A stretch of DNA of 64,000 nucleotides from Catellatospora citrea (GCF_003610235.1 NZ_RAPR01000002.1:155004-219003), one strand, 5' to 3'. Counted from the stretch's first letter, positions 41,576-50,461 are shown. Notes: generated by a model not told the origin, from the letters alone. Numbers and translations: made by a program.

Positions 41576-44314
41576 ATGTCGGTCGAGATCAACGGCACGC
41601 ATGTCACCGCCCGGCCGCGCCCGGGGCAGTGCCTGCGCACGTACCTGCGGGAGCTGGGCTGGTACGGGGTGAAGAAGGGCTGCGACGCGGGCGACTGCGG
41701 CGCGTGCACCGTGCACCTGGACGGCCGGCCCGTGCACAGCTGCCTGCTGCCCGCGTTCCGCGCGCTCGGGCACCGCGTGACGACGATCGAAGGACTCGCC
41801 CGTGGCGACGAGCCGCACCCGGTGCAGCAGGCCTTCCTCGACGCGCAGGGTTTCCAGTGCGGCTTCTGCACCGCCGGGATGATCATGACGGTGGCCGCGC
41901 TGGACGAGGCGCAACGCCAGGACCTCGGCCGGGCGCTCAAGGGCAGCCTGTGCCGGTGCACCGGCTACCGCGCCGTCGGCGACGCCGTCACCGGCGTGAC
42001 CAACGTCGACCAGCCCCAGACCGGCGACCAGATCGGCCGCAACCTGCCCGCGCCCGCCGGTCCCGCGGTCGTCACCGGCACGGCCCGGTTCACCCTCGAC
42101 GTGGCGGTGGACGGGCTGACGCACCTGAAGCTGCTGCGCTCGCCGCACGCACACGCCCGGATCAGGTCGATCGACCCGAGCGCGGCACTGGCCGTGCCGG
42201 GGGTGCTGGCCGTTTTCACGCACGCGGACGCGCCGGACAAGCTCTACTCCACGGCCCGCCACGAGGACCCCCGCGACGATCCGGCCGACACCCGCCTGCT
42301 CGACGACGTGGTGCGGTTCGTCGGCCAGCGGGTGGCCGCGGTGCTGGCCGACTCCGTCGCCGCCGCCGAGGAGGGCTGCCGGCGCTTGGCCGTCGACTAC
42401 GAGGTCCTGCCCGCGGTGTTCGACGCCGAGCAGGCGATGGCGCCCGGCGCCCCGACCCTGCACCCCGACAAGGGCGCCGCGCAGCGCATCGCCCGCGCGG
42501 AGCGCAACGTCGCCGTCGAGGTCCACGGCGAGGTCGGTGACGTCGAGGCCGGGTTCGCCGCCGCGGACGCGGTGTACGAGCACACGTTCACCACCCACCG
42601 GGTGCAGCACACCCACCTGGAGACGCACGCCTCGATCAGCCGGCTGGACGAGACGGGCCGGCTCGACGTGCGCACCAGCAGCCAGGTGCCGTTCCTGACC
42701 CGGCGCGCGCTGTGCGACCTGTTCGACCGTCCCGAGCCGACGGTCCGGGTGGCGTGCGGCCGGGTCGGCGGCGGCTTCGGGGCCAAGCAGGAGATGCTGA
42801 CCGAGGACCTGGTCGCGCTGGCGACGCTGCGCACCGGGCGGCCGGTGCAGCTGGAGTTCACCCGGCAGGAGCAGTTCACCGCCACGACGACCCGCCACCC
42901 GGCGACCGTGCAGATCAAGGTGGGCGCGCGGCGCGACGGCACGCTGACGGCCCTGCGCCTGCGGGTGGTGTCCAACACCGGGGCGTACGGCAACCACGCC
43001 GCCACGATCTTCCACAGCTGCCACGAGGCGGTCTCGGTGTACCGGTGCCCGAACAAGAAGGTCGACGGGTACGCCGTCTACACCAACACCGTGCCCGCCG
43101 GCGCCTTCCGCGGCTACGGCCTCAGTCAGACGATCTTCGCCGTCGAGTCGGCGATGGACGAGCTGGCCCGCGCCCTCGGCATGGACCCGATCGCGTTCCG
43201 GCAGCGCAACGTCATCGGGCCCGACGACCCGATGATCGCCCACAGCACCGAACCCGAGGACGTCGAGATCGGCAGCTACGGCCTCGACCAGTGCCTGGAC
43301 CTCGTCGACGCGGCGCTGCGCCAGGGCGACCGCACGGCTCCGGGGCCGGACTGGCTGGTCGGGCAGGGCGTCGCGCTCGCGATGATCGACACCGTGCCGC
43401 CGCACGGGCACCGGTCCCGCGCCCGGATCACCCTGTGCGCCGACGGCGGCTACGACCTCGCGGTCGGCACCGCCGAGTTCGGCAACGGCACCTCCACGGT
43501 GCACCGCCAGCTCGCCGCGACGGTGCTCGGCACGAGCGTCGACCGGATCCGGCTGCGGCAGGCAGACACGGACGTCGTCGCGTACGACACCGGGGCTTTC
43601 GGCTCGACCGGCATCGTCGTCGCCGGACTGGCCGCGACCCGCGCCGCGCAGGCGCTGCGGGACCGGCTCGTCGCCGCGGCCGCGGCCCGCACCGGCGTGG
43701 ACCCGGCGGCCTGCGAGCTGGACGGCGACGCGGTGCGCTGCGGCGGTGTGCCCGTGCCGCTCGCCGACCTCGCCCAGGGCGGCTGGGCGCCGGCCGGTGA
43801 GGGCGCGTGCGACGGCTCACCGCGGTCGGTGGCGTTCAACGTGCACGGGTTCCGGGTGGCGGTGCATCCCGGCACCGGCGAGATCAGGATCCTGCAGAGC
43901 GTGCACGCGGCCGACGCCGGGCGCGTGGTCAACCCGATGCAGTGCCGCGGGCAGGTCGAGGGCGGCGTCGCCCAGGCGCTGGGCGCGGCGATGTACGAGT
44001 CGATGGTGCTCGACGACACCGGCCGGGTCACCACGGAGACCTTCCGCAACTACCACGTCCCGGCGTACGGCGACGTGCCGTACACCGAGGTGCGCTTCGC
44101 CGACACCGCGGACCGGCTCGGCCCGCTGGGCGCGAAGTCGATGAGCGAGAGCCCGTTCAACCCGGTGGCTCCGGCGCTGGCCAACGCGGTACGCGACGCC
44201 ACCGGGATCCGCTTCGGCGCCCTGCCGCTGACCCGCGACCGCGTATGCCTGAGCATCGCCGCCGGTGCGGAGATCCCGCCTGCGCATGCCGCCGGTGTGC
44301 ACCCGCACGAGTGA
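41576..44314 (+). CDS. Xanthine dehydrogenase-type molybdopterin subunit fused to 2Fe-2S subunit
   Basis: 912 residues. Residues 1-~130 hold two [2Fe-2S] clusters: C36/C41/C44/C56 (GCDAGDCGACTVHLDG) and C95/C98/C126/C128 (CGFC, CRCTGY). From ~155 on is the large molybdopterin-binding subunit: RVGGGFGAKQE, PAGAFRGYG and FGNGTSTVHRQLAA. The catalytic glutamate region is GAKSMSESPFNP where the family usually has KGxGE, so the Glu is kept but its glycines are lost. It hydroxylates purines or related heterocycles. Guanine deaminase nearby supports xanthine. Confidence 0.93.
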   Translation: MSVEINGTHVTARPRPGQCLRTYLRELGWYGVKKGCDAGDCGACTVHLDGRPVHSCLLPAFRALGHRVTTIEGLARGDEPHPVQQAFLDAQGFQCGFCTAGMIMTVAALDEAQRQDLGRALKGSLCRCTGYRAVGDAVTGVTNVDQPQTGDQIGRNLPAPAGPAVVTGTARFTLDVAVDGLTHLKLLRSPHAHARIRSIDPSAALAVPGVLAVFTHADAPDKLYSTARHEDPRDDPADTRLLDDVVRFVGQRVAAVLADSVAAAEEGCRRLAVDYEVLPAVFDAEQAMAPGAPTLHPDKGAAQRIARAERNVAVEVHGEVGDVEAGFAAADAVYEHTFTTHRVQHTHLETHASISRLDETGRLDVRTSSQVPFLTRRALCDLFDRPEPTVRVACGRVGGGFGAKQEMLTEDLVALATLRTGRPVQLEFTRQEQFTATTTRHPATVQIKVGARRDGTLTALRLRVVSNTGAYGNHAATIFHSCHEAVSVYRCPNKKVDGYAVYTNTVPAGAFRGYGLSQTIFAVESAMDELARALGMDPIAFRQRNVIGPDDPMIAHSTEPEDVEIGSYGLDQCLDLVDAALRQGDRTAPGPDWLVGQGVALAMIDTVPPHGHRSRARITLCADGGYDLAVGTAEFGNGTSTVHRQLAATVLGTSVDRIRLRQADTDVVAYDTGAFGSTGIVVAGLAATRAAQALRDRLVAAAAARTGVDPAACELDGDAVRCGGVPVPLADLAQGGWAPAGEGACDGSPRSVAFNVHGFRVAVHPGTGEIRILQSVHAADAGRVVNPMQCRGQVEGGVAQALGAAMYESMVLDDTGRVTTETFRNYHVPAYGDVPYTEVRFADTADRLGPLGAKSMSESPFNPVAPALANAVRDATGIRFGALPLTRDRVCLSIAAGAEIPPAHAAGVHPHE

Positions 44315-44342
44315 GGCCGGGCGGTGGCCCAGGGCGCGTCGC

Positions 44343-45308
44343 TCAGCCGAACAGGGCGGTGAACACCGTGATCAGCACCGCGTAGCAGGCCACGACGACG
44401 GCCGCGCCGACGACGTCGGTGCGGACCCGATGCGGACCGTGCGGCAGCAGCCAGAATGCCAGGGCCCGGTTGACCAGCGGCATCAGCAGCCAGGTGAGGA
44501 TGACGCTGCTGAGCACGTTGCTGACGAAGATGGCGAAGGCACCGGTGACCTGCAGCGCCCGGAGCAGGGGAGCGCCGACGTAGTAGAGCAGGGTCACGGT
44601 CGGGAACAGGGCGAGCAGCACCGCCATCGCCTGCTTCCAACTGGGCACCGCCGCGGGCGCGCCGCCGAAGCCGAACCAGCCGCTGAACGGCGACCGGATC
44701 GTGTGCAGGTCGAACGGCTGGCGCAGGAACCGGTCGGCCTCGCGCAGCAGCCTGGCGCGCACGTCCGATTCCAGCCATGCGGTCAGGTGCGCGGCCGTGT
44801 CGTAGCGCAGCAGCACGACCCAGTGTTCCTGGACGCCGGGCACGGGCGGGAACAGCTCGCTGCCCAGATATCCGGGGAACCGTTCTTGGGCCTGGCTCAT
44901 CCGGTCCTGCCAGCGCGCGAACGCCTGCTCCCGGCCCGGCAGCACGTCGTGTGACACGACGGCGGTGACCACGTCCCGGTCGGGCGGCTCGCCGACGAGC
45001 ACCTCGATGCCGGGTGGGGCGTCGAACAGTCCCGCGCCCTCGTCGAGCAGCCGACGGCGTACGTCGGACTGCATCCAGGCGGTCAACTGGTCGACGGTGG
45101 TGAAGCGGAAGACCACGACCCGCTCGCCGCCGGTGTCCGGCGGGCACATCTCGGCGTTCTCGAAGCCGTCGAACCGGCGGGCGGCCTCGATGGTGCGCTG
45201 TTGCCAGGGCTGGTATTCGTCCTCGCGGCCCGCGGTGACGTGCTGGGTGATGACGACGGTCGCGCTGGCGGCAGGCCCGCCCGTCGCCGGGTCCACCCGT
45301 GACTCCAC
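44343..45308 (-). CDS. Membrane protein with two antibiotic-biosynthesis-monooxygenase (ABM) domains
   Basis: About 321 residues. Two ferredoxin-like ABM repeats in tandem: ~17-100 (VVITQHVTAGREDEYQPWQQ, VVVFRFTTVDQLTAWMQSDV) and ~115-200 (AVVSHDVLPGREQAFARWQD, VVLLRYDTAAHLTAWLESDV). Then about three membrane helices (MAVLLALFPTVTLLYYVGAP onward). Cofactor-free heme or quinone oxygenases use this fold; here it is tethered to the membrane. Start GTG 45308; TTG 45314 is possible. It is divergent from guanine deaminase. Confidence 0.85.
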   Translation of the reverse strand: MESRVDPATGGPAASATVVITQHVTAGREDEYQPWQQRTIEAARRFDGFENAEMCPPDTGGERVVVFRFTTVDQLTAWMQSDVRRRLLDEGAGLFDAPPGIEVLVGEPPDRDVVTAVVSHDVLPGREQAFARWQDRMSQAQERFPGYLGSELFPPVPGVQEHWVVLLRYDTAAHLTAWLESDVRARLLREADRFLRQPFDLHTIRSPFSGWFGFGGAPAAVPSWKQAMAVLLALFPTVTLLYYVGAPLLRALQVTGAFAIFVSNVLSSVILTWLLMPLVNRALAFWLLPHGPHRVRTDVVGAAVVVACYAVLITVFTALFG

Positions 45309-45412
45309 GATCAACTAGCCTACACAAGCCGTACTTATCGTGCAATCAGAGTGAACCGAACATGATGGACACTAAGGTGGAGCCCGGGGGAGCCGTCGAC
45401 GGGAGGCGCGCG

Positions 45413-45979
45413 ATGGACCACAAAGAGCTCCTGGCCGAGGCCGTACGCATGGCGGCGGAGTCGGTGGAGCGCGGCTGGGGCGGCCCCTTCGGCGCGGTGA
45501 TCGCCCGGGACGGCGAGATCATCGCCCGCGGTCAGAACCGGGTGCTGCTGACCGGCGATCCGACCGCGCACGGCGAGGTCGAGGCGATCCGCAAGGCCGT
45601 CCAGGTGCTCAACCCCGAGGCCCCGTCCATCCCCGAGGACCACCAGGACGAGTCGACCCTGGCCTACGTCGACCGCCCCGCGGGCTCGCCCGATCCGCTG
45701 CCGCGCCGGGCCCGGATGCTGATGGGCTGCGCGATCTACACCAGCGGCGCACCGTGTCCGATGTGCATGAGCGCCATCTACTGGTCCCGCATCGACGCCG
45801 TCTACTACAGCTGCGACGTCGAAGCCACCCGGAAGATCGGCTTCGACGACGCCTTCCAGTACGAGGACTTCGCCCGACCCCCCGACCAACGCCGCATCCA
45901 CCTGCAACAACTCCACCCCGAACTAGGCGCCGCCGTCTACCAGGCCTGGCTCGACAAACCCAACCACCACCCGTACTGA
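45413..45979 (+). CDS. guaD: Guanine deaminase-like cytidine-deaminase-fold enzyme
   Basis: 188 residues, longer than the ~156 of bacterial guanine deaminases. Zinc motifs: H53-x-E55 (TAHGEVEAIRKA) and PCPMC (C115, C118). A stretch of roughly 30 residues (~70-100, PSIPEDHQDESTLAYVDRPA onward) is inserted between them. It should convert guanine to xanthine, the substrate of the xanthine dehydrogenase encoded just upstream. GGGAGG precedes ATG 45413. Other nucleobase or tRNA-like substrates cannot be excluded because of the insertion. Confidence 0.88.
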   Translation: MDHKELLAEAVRMAAESVERGWGGPFGAVIARDGEIIARGQNRVLLTGDPTAHGEVEAIRKAVQVLNPEAPSIPEDHQDESTLAYVDRPAGSPDPLPRRARMLMGCAIYTSGAPCPMCMSAIYWSRIDAVYYSCDVEATRKIGFDDAFQYEDFARPPDQRRIHLQQLHPELGAAVYQAWLDKPNHHPY

Positions 45980-45980
45980 G

Positions 45981-46032
45981 CAAGGAAGGGCACCTTCTAC
46001 ACGGACGTCTGTTAAGAAGGTGCCCTTCCTTG
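45981..46032. repeat. GGAAGGGCACCTTCT hairpin repeat, copy 1 (bidirectional terminator)
   Basis: CAAGGAAGGGCACCTTCT (45981-45998) and its perfect reverse complement (46015-46032) enclose a 16-base centre that can form an inner ACGGAC/GTCTGT stem. It separates convergent guaD and the winged-helix gene. The same outer arms recur at 48154. Confidence 0.88.
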
Positions 46033-46055
46033 CCCCTGCGCGGGCGGGCGCCTGG

Positions 46056-46388
46056 TCAGCGCAGGGGGTCGGTGGCGCGCATGCGGGCGACCAGCTGTTC
46101 CAGGGCGGCGATCTCCTGGCGGAGCGCGGTGGCGCCCTGCCGGGTCAGTTTGAGCCAGGTGCAGGGCTTGCGGCCCTCGTATCCCTTGCGGATCTCGACC
46201 AGCCCCGCCTCCTCCAGCACCCGCAGGTGCCGGCTCAGATTGCCGTCGCTGAGCTGGAGCTGGTCGCGCAGTGCGGTGAACGAGCACTCGGCGGTCTCGG
46301 CGAGGACGGCCATGATGCCCAGCCGGAAGCGCTGGTGGACGGTCTCGTCCAGAGCGAGCGCCGGATGCAGGGCGTCGTCGTCGGTCAC
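46056..46388 (-). CDS. Winged-helix (ArsR/MarR-like) transcriptional regulator
   Basis: 110 residues: FRLGIMAVLAETAECSFTAL, LQLSDGNLSRHLRVLEEAGL, IRKGYEGRKPCTWLKLT. This is the 'transcriptional regulator/HTH_27' type seen with membrane-protein partners. The GTG at 46388 overlaps the stop of the membrane-protein gene (GTGA), so the two are co-translated and the membrane protein may be under its control or modulate it. Confidence 0.92.
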   Translation of the reverse strand: MTDDDALHPALALDETVHQRFRLGIMAVLAETAECSFTALRDQLQLSDGNLSRHLRVLEEAGLVEIRKGYEGRKPCTWLKLTRQGATALRQEIAALEQLVARMRATDPLR

Positions 46389-47158
46389 CGCAGCCCTCCG
46401 CCGGTGCGTACGACCCGCACCGTGGCGAAGACCAGCAGCGGCAGCGCGATCAGGATCAGCGTCGGACCGGGTCGGTTGAGTCCGAACAGGGTCAGCTGGC
46501 CGCCCAGCGCCGGACCTTCGAACCCGCCGAGCACCCACGCCTGCCAGCCGGTCAGCTGCCCCAATCCCTGCGAGCACTGCCACCAGGTGATGGCCCCGAC
46601 CCATACGCCGGACAGCGCCACCGCCCGGCTGCGTTCGGCCCAGCCGAGCACCACGATCGCGAGCGCGATTGGCATCAGGGGTGTGAACAGCCCGAGCCTG
46701 ACCTGCTCGAGGAGCGGAACGTCCGCGTAGGTGCGCAGGGTGTCCGAGCCGCCGGGCTGGTCGACGGGCATGGCCGCGATGACGGCCAGCGCGAGCAGGG
46801 CGCCCATGGCGGTGACCGCGAACCAGCGCCAGGGCACCCGAACCCCGACGCGGCGGGCGCGCCAGCGGTACCAGAAGCCGATCAGGGCGATGGTGAGCGG
46901 AGTGCCGATGAACCAGAACAGGTAGGACGCCTGCTCGCTGCGCTGCTCGTCGGGCAGCCCCGCCCAGCGGGAGGTGACCGTCAGCGTGTCGACCTGCGCG
47001 AACGGCACGAGGTAGAGGCTGATGCTGGACAGCAGCAGCACCGCCAGCGCGGCCACCGGGAACCACGCCCCGGCGTGCGCCTGCCTGCGGGCCTGCTCGC
47101 GGACTCTGCGCACCTCGTCGAGCATCTGCTCGGGGTGCGCGGTCGCCGGTGTCGTCAT
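46385..47158 (-). CDS. Integral membrane protein coupled to the winged-helix regulator
   Basis: 257 residues with about six helices (VAALAVLLLSSISLYLVPFA; YLFWFIGTPLTIALIGFWYR; MPIALAIVVLGWAERSRAVA; LILIALPLLVFATVRVV). A short cytoplasmic helix with many Arg/Glu precedes the first one. No motif identified. GGGAGT lies upstream of ATG 47158. Pairing of such a protein with a small winged-helix regulator is common in actinobacteria; no role known. Confidence 0.85.
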   Translation of the reverse strand: MTTPATAHPEQMLDEVRRVREQARRQAHAGAWFPVAALAVLLLSSISLYLVPFAQVDTLTVTSRWAGLPDEQRSEQASYLFWFIGTPLTIALIGFWYRWRARRVGVRVPWRWFAVTAMGALLALAVIAAMPVDQPGGSDTLRTYADVPLLEQVRLGLFTPLMPIALAIVVLGWAERSRAVALSGVWVGAITWWQCSQGLGQLTGWQAWVLGGFEGPALGGQLTLFGLNRPGPTLILIALPLLVFATVRVVRTGGGLR

Positions 47159-47321
47159 CGCCGGACTCCCTTCAACTGTCGCCAAGAACTTCGTAATGCA
47201 AAGTACATGGCGATCGCAAGGGGCGCAGCCCCTCATCCGCGGCCGGTTCCTGTGCGGGCCGACACCCGGCACGCCGGGTAAACGGCGCGACGTGGCATCG
47301 GGCGCGCACTAGCCTCAGCCG

Positions 47322-48134
47322 GTGACCGACGATCTGCTGAACCGCCTGGAACGCTTCTACGACGCCGTGCCCCGTGACCGGGCCGCCGTGGAGCGGCACG
47401 GCGGCCTCGAACTCTTCCTGCGGCAGAGCACGCCGTACCCGTTCTACGCCCGGCCGGTGCTCGGCGGGCCGGCCCCGACCGCGGCCGACATCGCCGCCGT
47501 ACGCGCCCGGCAGCGCGAACTCGACCTGCCCGAGGCGTTCGAGTGGGTCGACGAGACCACTCCCGCACTGCTGCCGCTCGCCGAGGCAGCGGGGCTGTCG
47601 GTGCTGCGCGCCCCGCTGCTCGTGCTCGACCCCGCCCGGCTCGCCGCCGCCACCGGGTCCGCCCGCATCGTCGACGCGGACGCCCCGGACGCCGCCGCCG
47701 ATCTCGCCGCGATCAGCGCCGTGGCCAACGTCGGGTTCGGCGCGCCGGGCACCGCGGCCGGGGACGCCGGGCCGGCCGAGCGCGACGCCGCGCTGAGCGT
47801 TCCCGACGCCGAGCAGCTCGCCCGGCAGCTGGCCGACATCCGCAGCGGCGTACGCGCCAATGCCGTCGCCGAGCTGCCCGGCCAGGGACCGGCGGCCAGC
47901 GGCCTCTACCAGCGCGCAGGTGACGTCGCCGAGATCGTCGGCGTGGCCACGCTGCCGTCGGCGCGCCGCCGCGGACTCGGCGGGGCCGTCACCGCGCTGC
48001 TCGCCCGCCACGCCCTCGACCAGGGCGTACGCACCGTGTTCCTGTCCGCGGCGTCGGAGGACGTGGCCCGCGTGTACGAGCGGCAGGGCTTCGTCCGCGT
48101 CGCCACCGCCTGCATCGCCGACCCCCCGGCCTGA
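47322..48134 (+). CDS. GNAT-family acetyltransferase with N-terminal extension
   Basis: 270 residues from GTG 47322. The C-terminal half is a GNAT domain (VAEIVGVATLPSARRRGLGG AVT, then FLSAASEDVARVYERQGFVR). The N-terminal half (LERFYDAVPRDRAAVERHGG, LFLRQSTPYPFYARPV) is a second, degenerate GNAT-like unit of the sort found in tandem-domain acetyltransferases. Substrate unknown. Confidence 0.9.
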   Translation: MTDDLLNRLERFYDAVPRDRAAVERHGGLELFLRQSTPYPFYARPVLGGPAPTAADIAAVRARQRELDLPEAFEWVDETTPALLPLAEAAGLSVLRAPLLVLDPARLAAATGSARIVDADAPDAAADLAAISAVANVGFGAPGTAAGDAGPAERDAALSVPDAEQLARQLADIRSGVRANAVAELPGQGPAASGLYQRAGDVAEIVGVATLPSARRRGLGGAVTALLARHALDQGVRTVFLSAASEDVARVYERQGFVRVATACIADPPA

Positions 48135-48153
48135 TCACCGCTCCGCGAGGATG

Positions 48154-48199
48154 GGAAGGGCACCTTCTACATCGGAATCCGATAAGAAGGTGCCCTTCC
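48154..48199. repeat. GGAAGGGCACCTTCT hairpin repeat, copy 2 (bidirectional terminator)
   Basis: GGAAGGGCACCTTCT (48154-48168) pairs perfectly with 48185-48199. The centre ACATCGGAATCCGATA forms an inner ATCGGA/TCCGAT stem. It separates the convergent acetyltransferase and LysR genes. Outer arms match the copy at 45981 while the inner stem differs in sequence but is still paired. Confidence 0.88.
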
Positions 48200-48205
48200 T
48201 TCGCC

Positions 48206-49135
48206 TCAGATGGGTTCGACGCCGGCGGGAAGGCGCGACCAGGCGGATTCCTCGTGGACGTAGGCGAGCAGAACCTCCCGCAGCGCCCGGGCCGCGTGGG
48301 TGGGCGTGACGTCGCGGCGGTGGGCCAGGGCGATGGTGCGCTGCACGCCCGGGGGAGCCAGGGGGGTGGAGCGCAGGCGGGTCCGGCCGGACAGGACCAG
48401 GGACGGCACCAGGGCCACGCCGAGCCCCGCCTCGACGAAGCCGAGCACGGCGTCCATCTCGCCGCCCTCGATCGCGAACGTGGGGGTGAAGCCTGCGCGG
48501 CGGCAGGCTTCCAGGGTGGCGTCACGCAGGTCGTAGCCGGGGCGGAACATGACCAGCGGCTGCCCGTCGAGCTCGGACAGGCGCAGCGCACCGGTCTCGG
48601 TGGGCGCGGGCAGCGTCGCCGACGACGCGACGACGAGGCTCTCGCGCAGGATCGGCTCGGCCCGCAGGGCCGGGTCGGTGCCCTGTTCCGGCAGCACGAT
48701 CAGGGCCAGGTCCAGGCCGCCGCGAGCGAGCTTGCCGACGAGGTCCTGCGAGCCGCCCTCCTCGAGCATGAGGCGTACGCCGGGGTAGCCCTCCTGGTAG
48801 CGGCGCAGCACGGGGGCGACCAGGCTGGTGCACAGGCTGGGGGTGGCGCCCAGGCGCAGCCGGCCGCGGCGCACCCCGATCAGCTCCTGGACCTCCAGCC
48901 GGGCCGTCTCGACGTCGGCGAGGATGCGCCGGGCCCGGGGCAGCAGCGCCTCCCCGGCCGGGGTGAGCATGATGTTGCCCCGCGAGCGGGTGAACAGCGG
49001 TGCGCCCAGCTCGGTCTCCAGCACGTGGATCTGCTTGCTCAGCGACGGCTGGGTCACCCCGGCCTGCTCCGCCGCCTGGGTGAAATGCCGCGTCTCGGCG
49101 ACCGCCACGAAGTATTTGAGTTGTTGCAACTGCAC
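48206..49135 (-). CDS. LysR-family transcriptional regulator, probable regulator of sdhCAB
   Basis: 309 residues. N-terminal winged helix typical of LysR (LQQLKYFVAVAETRHFTQAA, GVTQPSLSKQIHVLETELGA) and a periplasmic-binding-like effector domain (LRLGATPSLCTSLVAPVLRR; VGKLARGGLDLALIVLPEQG; FVEAGLGVALVPSLVL). GTG start 49135 with little room for a ribosome-binding site, because the dyad at 49139-49155 abuts it. It is the third gene of MerR-PP2C/MFS/LysR on the minus strand. A matching dyad upstream of sdhC suggests it also controls succinate dehydrogenase. Confidence 0.94.
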   Translation of the reverse strand: MQLQQLKYFVAVAETRHFTQAAEQAGVTQPSLSKQIHVLETELGAPLFTRSRGNIMLTPAGEALLPRARRILADVETARLEVQELIGVRRGRLRLGATPSLCTSLVAPVLRRYQEGYPGVRLMLEEGGSQDLVGKLARGGLDLALIVLPEQGTDPALRAEPILRESLVVASSATLPAPTETGALRLSELDGQPLVMFRPGYDLRDATLEACRRAGFTPTFAIEGGEMDAVLGFVEAGLGVALVPSLVLSGRTRLRSTPLAPPGVQRTIALAHRRDVTPTHAARALREVLLAYVHEESAWSRLPAGVEPI

Positions 49136-49138
49136 CTC

Positions 49139-49155
49139 GATAGCGTATAGCTATG
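49139..49155. promoter_or_regulatory. GATAGC-N5-GCTATg dyad at the LysR start
   Basis: GATAGCGTATAGCTATG lies 4-20 bp upstream of the LysR GTG and overlaps the MFS stop codon. It contains the T-N11-A layout of LysR boxes. The same GATAGC/GCTATC pair with a 5-bp spacer occurs upstream of sdhC. Here it would allow autorepression by blocking the start region. Confidence 0.65.
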
Positions 49156-50461
49156 GTCTGCGCCGCGGCGATGCAGCAATGGTGGACCGCGCCGGGGCGC
49201 TCGCCGCGACGGCGTAGGTCCACAACTCCGGGACGGCGCGGACGATCAAGGCGACCGCGCCCACCGCCAGCAGGCCGCCAGCCGCGATCGCCACCCGCGG
49301 ACCGAGCGCCGACGCGGCCGCGCCGTGCAGGACGTGGGCGAGCTGAGGGCCGCCCATCACCACCACGGTCAGCGACCCGGAGATCCGGCCCCGTAGCGCG
49401 TCATCGGTGTACGCCTGCGAGATCGCGTTGCGGCAGGTGCTCAGCACGAAGTTCACCGCGCCGCCCGCCGCCAGCGCGGCCAGCGCCGGCCCCAGCCGCG
49501 GGGCGAGCGCCAGCAGCACCACGGCCACACCCCAGGCCGCCGCGGCCGCCGCCATCAGCGCCCCATGCCGCCGGAACCGGGTGAACACGCCGGAACACAG
49601 CCCCGCCGCGAACACCCCCACCGGGTACGCGGCGTACAGCAGCCCCAGCTCGACGCCGCCGCCAGCGGCCCCGCCGAACGCCTGCTGGGCCAACTCTGGG
49701 AACAGCGCGAACGGCAGGCCGAACACCATCGCCGCCAGGTCGACGGCCAGCACCGCGACCAGCAGCCGCCGGCGCAGCAGATACCGGAACCCGTCCAGCA
49801 CCTGCCCCCTGGTCGACGGCCGCAGGACCTGCGTCGCCGGGGCCGGCGGGCCGGCTGCCGCCAGCGGCCGCAGCGGCGGGAGCCGGTGCACGGCCCACAG
49901 CATGGCGGCCAGAGCGAGTGCGTCGAGCAGGTACAGCTTGTCGAGCCCCAGCAGCGGGATCAGCGCCCCGGCCAGCACCGGCCCGGCGATCGCGCCGCCG
50001 TAGCGGACCAGCGAGCTGAGGCTGGTCGCCGCGGCCAGCAGCTCCGCAGGCACCAGCCGGGGCACCACCGCGCCGGTCGTCACCATGACCGCGCCGAAGC
50101 CCAGCCCCTGGCACGCCACCAGGACCAGCACCGTGACGACGGACCCGCCGAGCGCCGCCTGGACCCACAGCCCCAGGTACGTCAGAGCGAGCGCGCCCTG
50201 CCCGGCCAGCAGCAGCCGCCGCCGGTCGACCCGATCGGCCAGCGCCCCGGCCCACAGCGCGGCGACGACCAGCGTGCCGAACGACACCGCGGCGGCCGCC
50301 CCGACCGTCGCCGACGAGCCGGTCAGGGTGTAGAGCTGCGTCGGCACGGCGACGCCGCTGAACGAGCCGCCCACGGCGCACACCGCCGACGCGGCCCACA
50401 GCCGACGGAACGCGGGAACGGCCAGGGGCCGCCGGTCGACCGCGTACGCCCCGAGCCTCAT
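49151..50461 (-). CDS. MFS transporter (Bcr/EntS-like)
   Basis: 436 residues with 10-12 helices. FRRLWAASAVCAVGGSFSGV at the start, GALADRVDRRRLLLAGQGAL as the loop 2-3 signature, and GLGFGAVMVTTGAVVPRLVP. This is the TMS12 enterobactin-exporter-like branch; the substrate is probably a drug or siderophore-like molecule. The ATG overlaps the stop of the MerR-PP2C gene (ATGA), and LysR begins 15 bp after its own stop. Confidence 0.92.
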   Translation of the reverse strand: MRLGAYAVDRRPLAVPAFRRLWAASAVCAVGGSFSGVAVPTQLYTLTGSSATVGAAAAVSFGTLVVAALWAGALADRVDRRRLLLAGQGALALTYLGLWVQAALGGSVVTVLVLVACQGLGFGAVMVTTGAVVPRLVPAELLAAATSLSSLVRYGGAIAGPVLAGALIPLLGLDKLYLLDALALAAMLWAVHRLPPLRPLAAAGPPAPATQVLRPSTRGQVLDGFRYLLRRRLLVAVLAVDLAAMVFGLPFALFPELAQQAFGGAAGGGVELGLLYAAYPVGVFAAGLCSGVFTRFRRHGALMAAAAAAWGVAVVLLALAPRLGPALAALAAGGAVNFVLSTCRNAISQAYTDDALRGRISGSLTVVVMGGPQLAHVLHGAAASALGPRVAIAAGGLLAVGAVALIVRAVPELWTYAVAASAPARSTIAASPRRRP

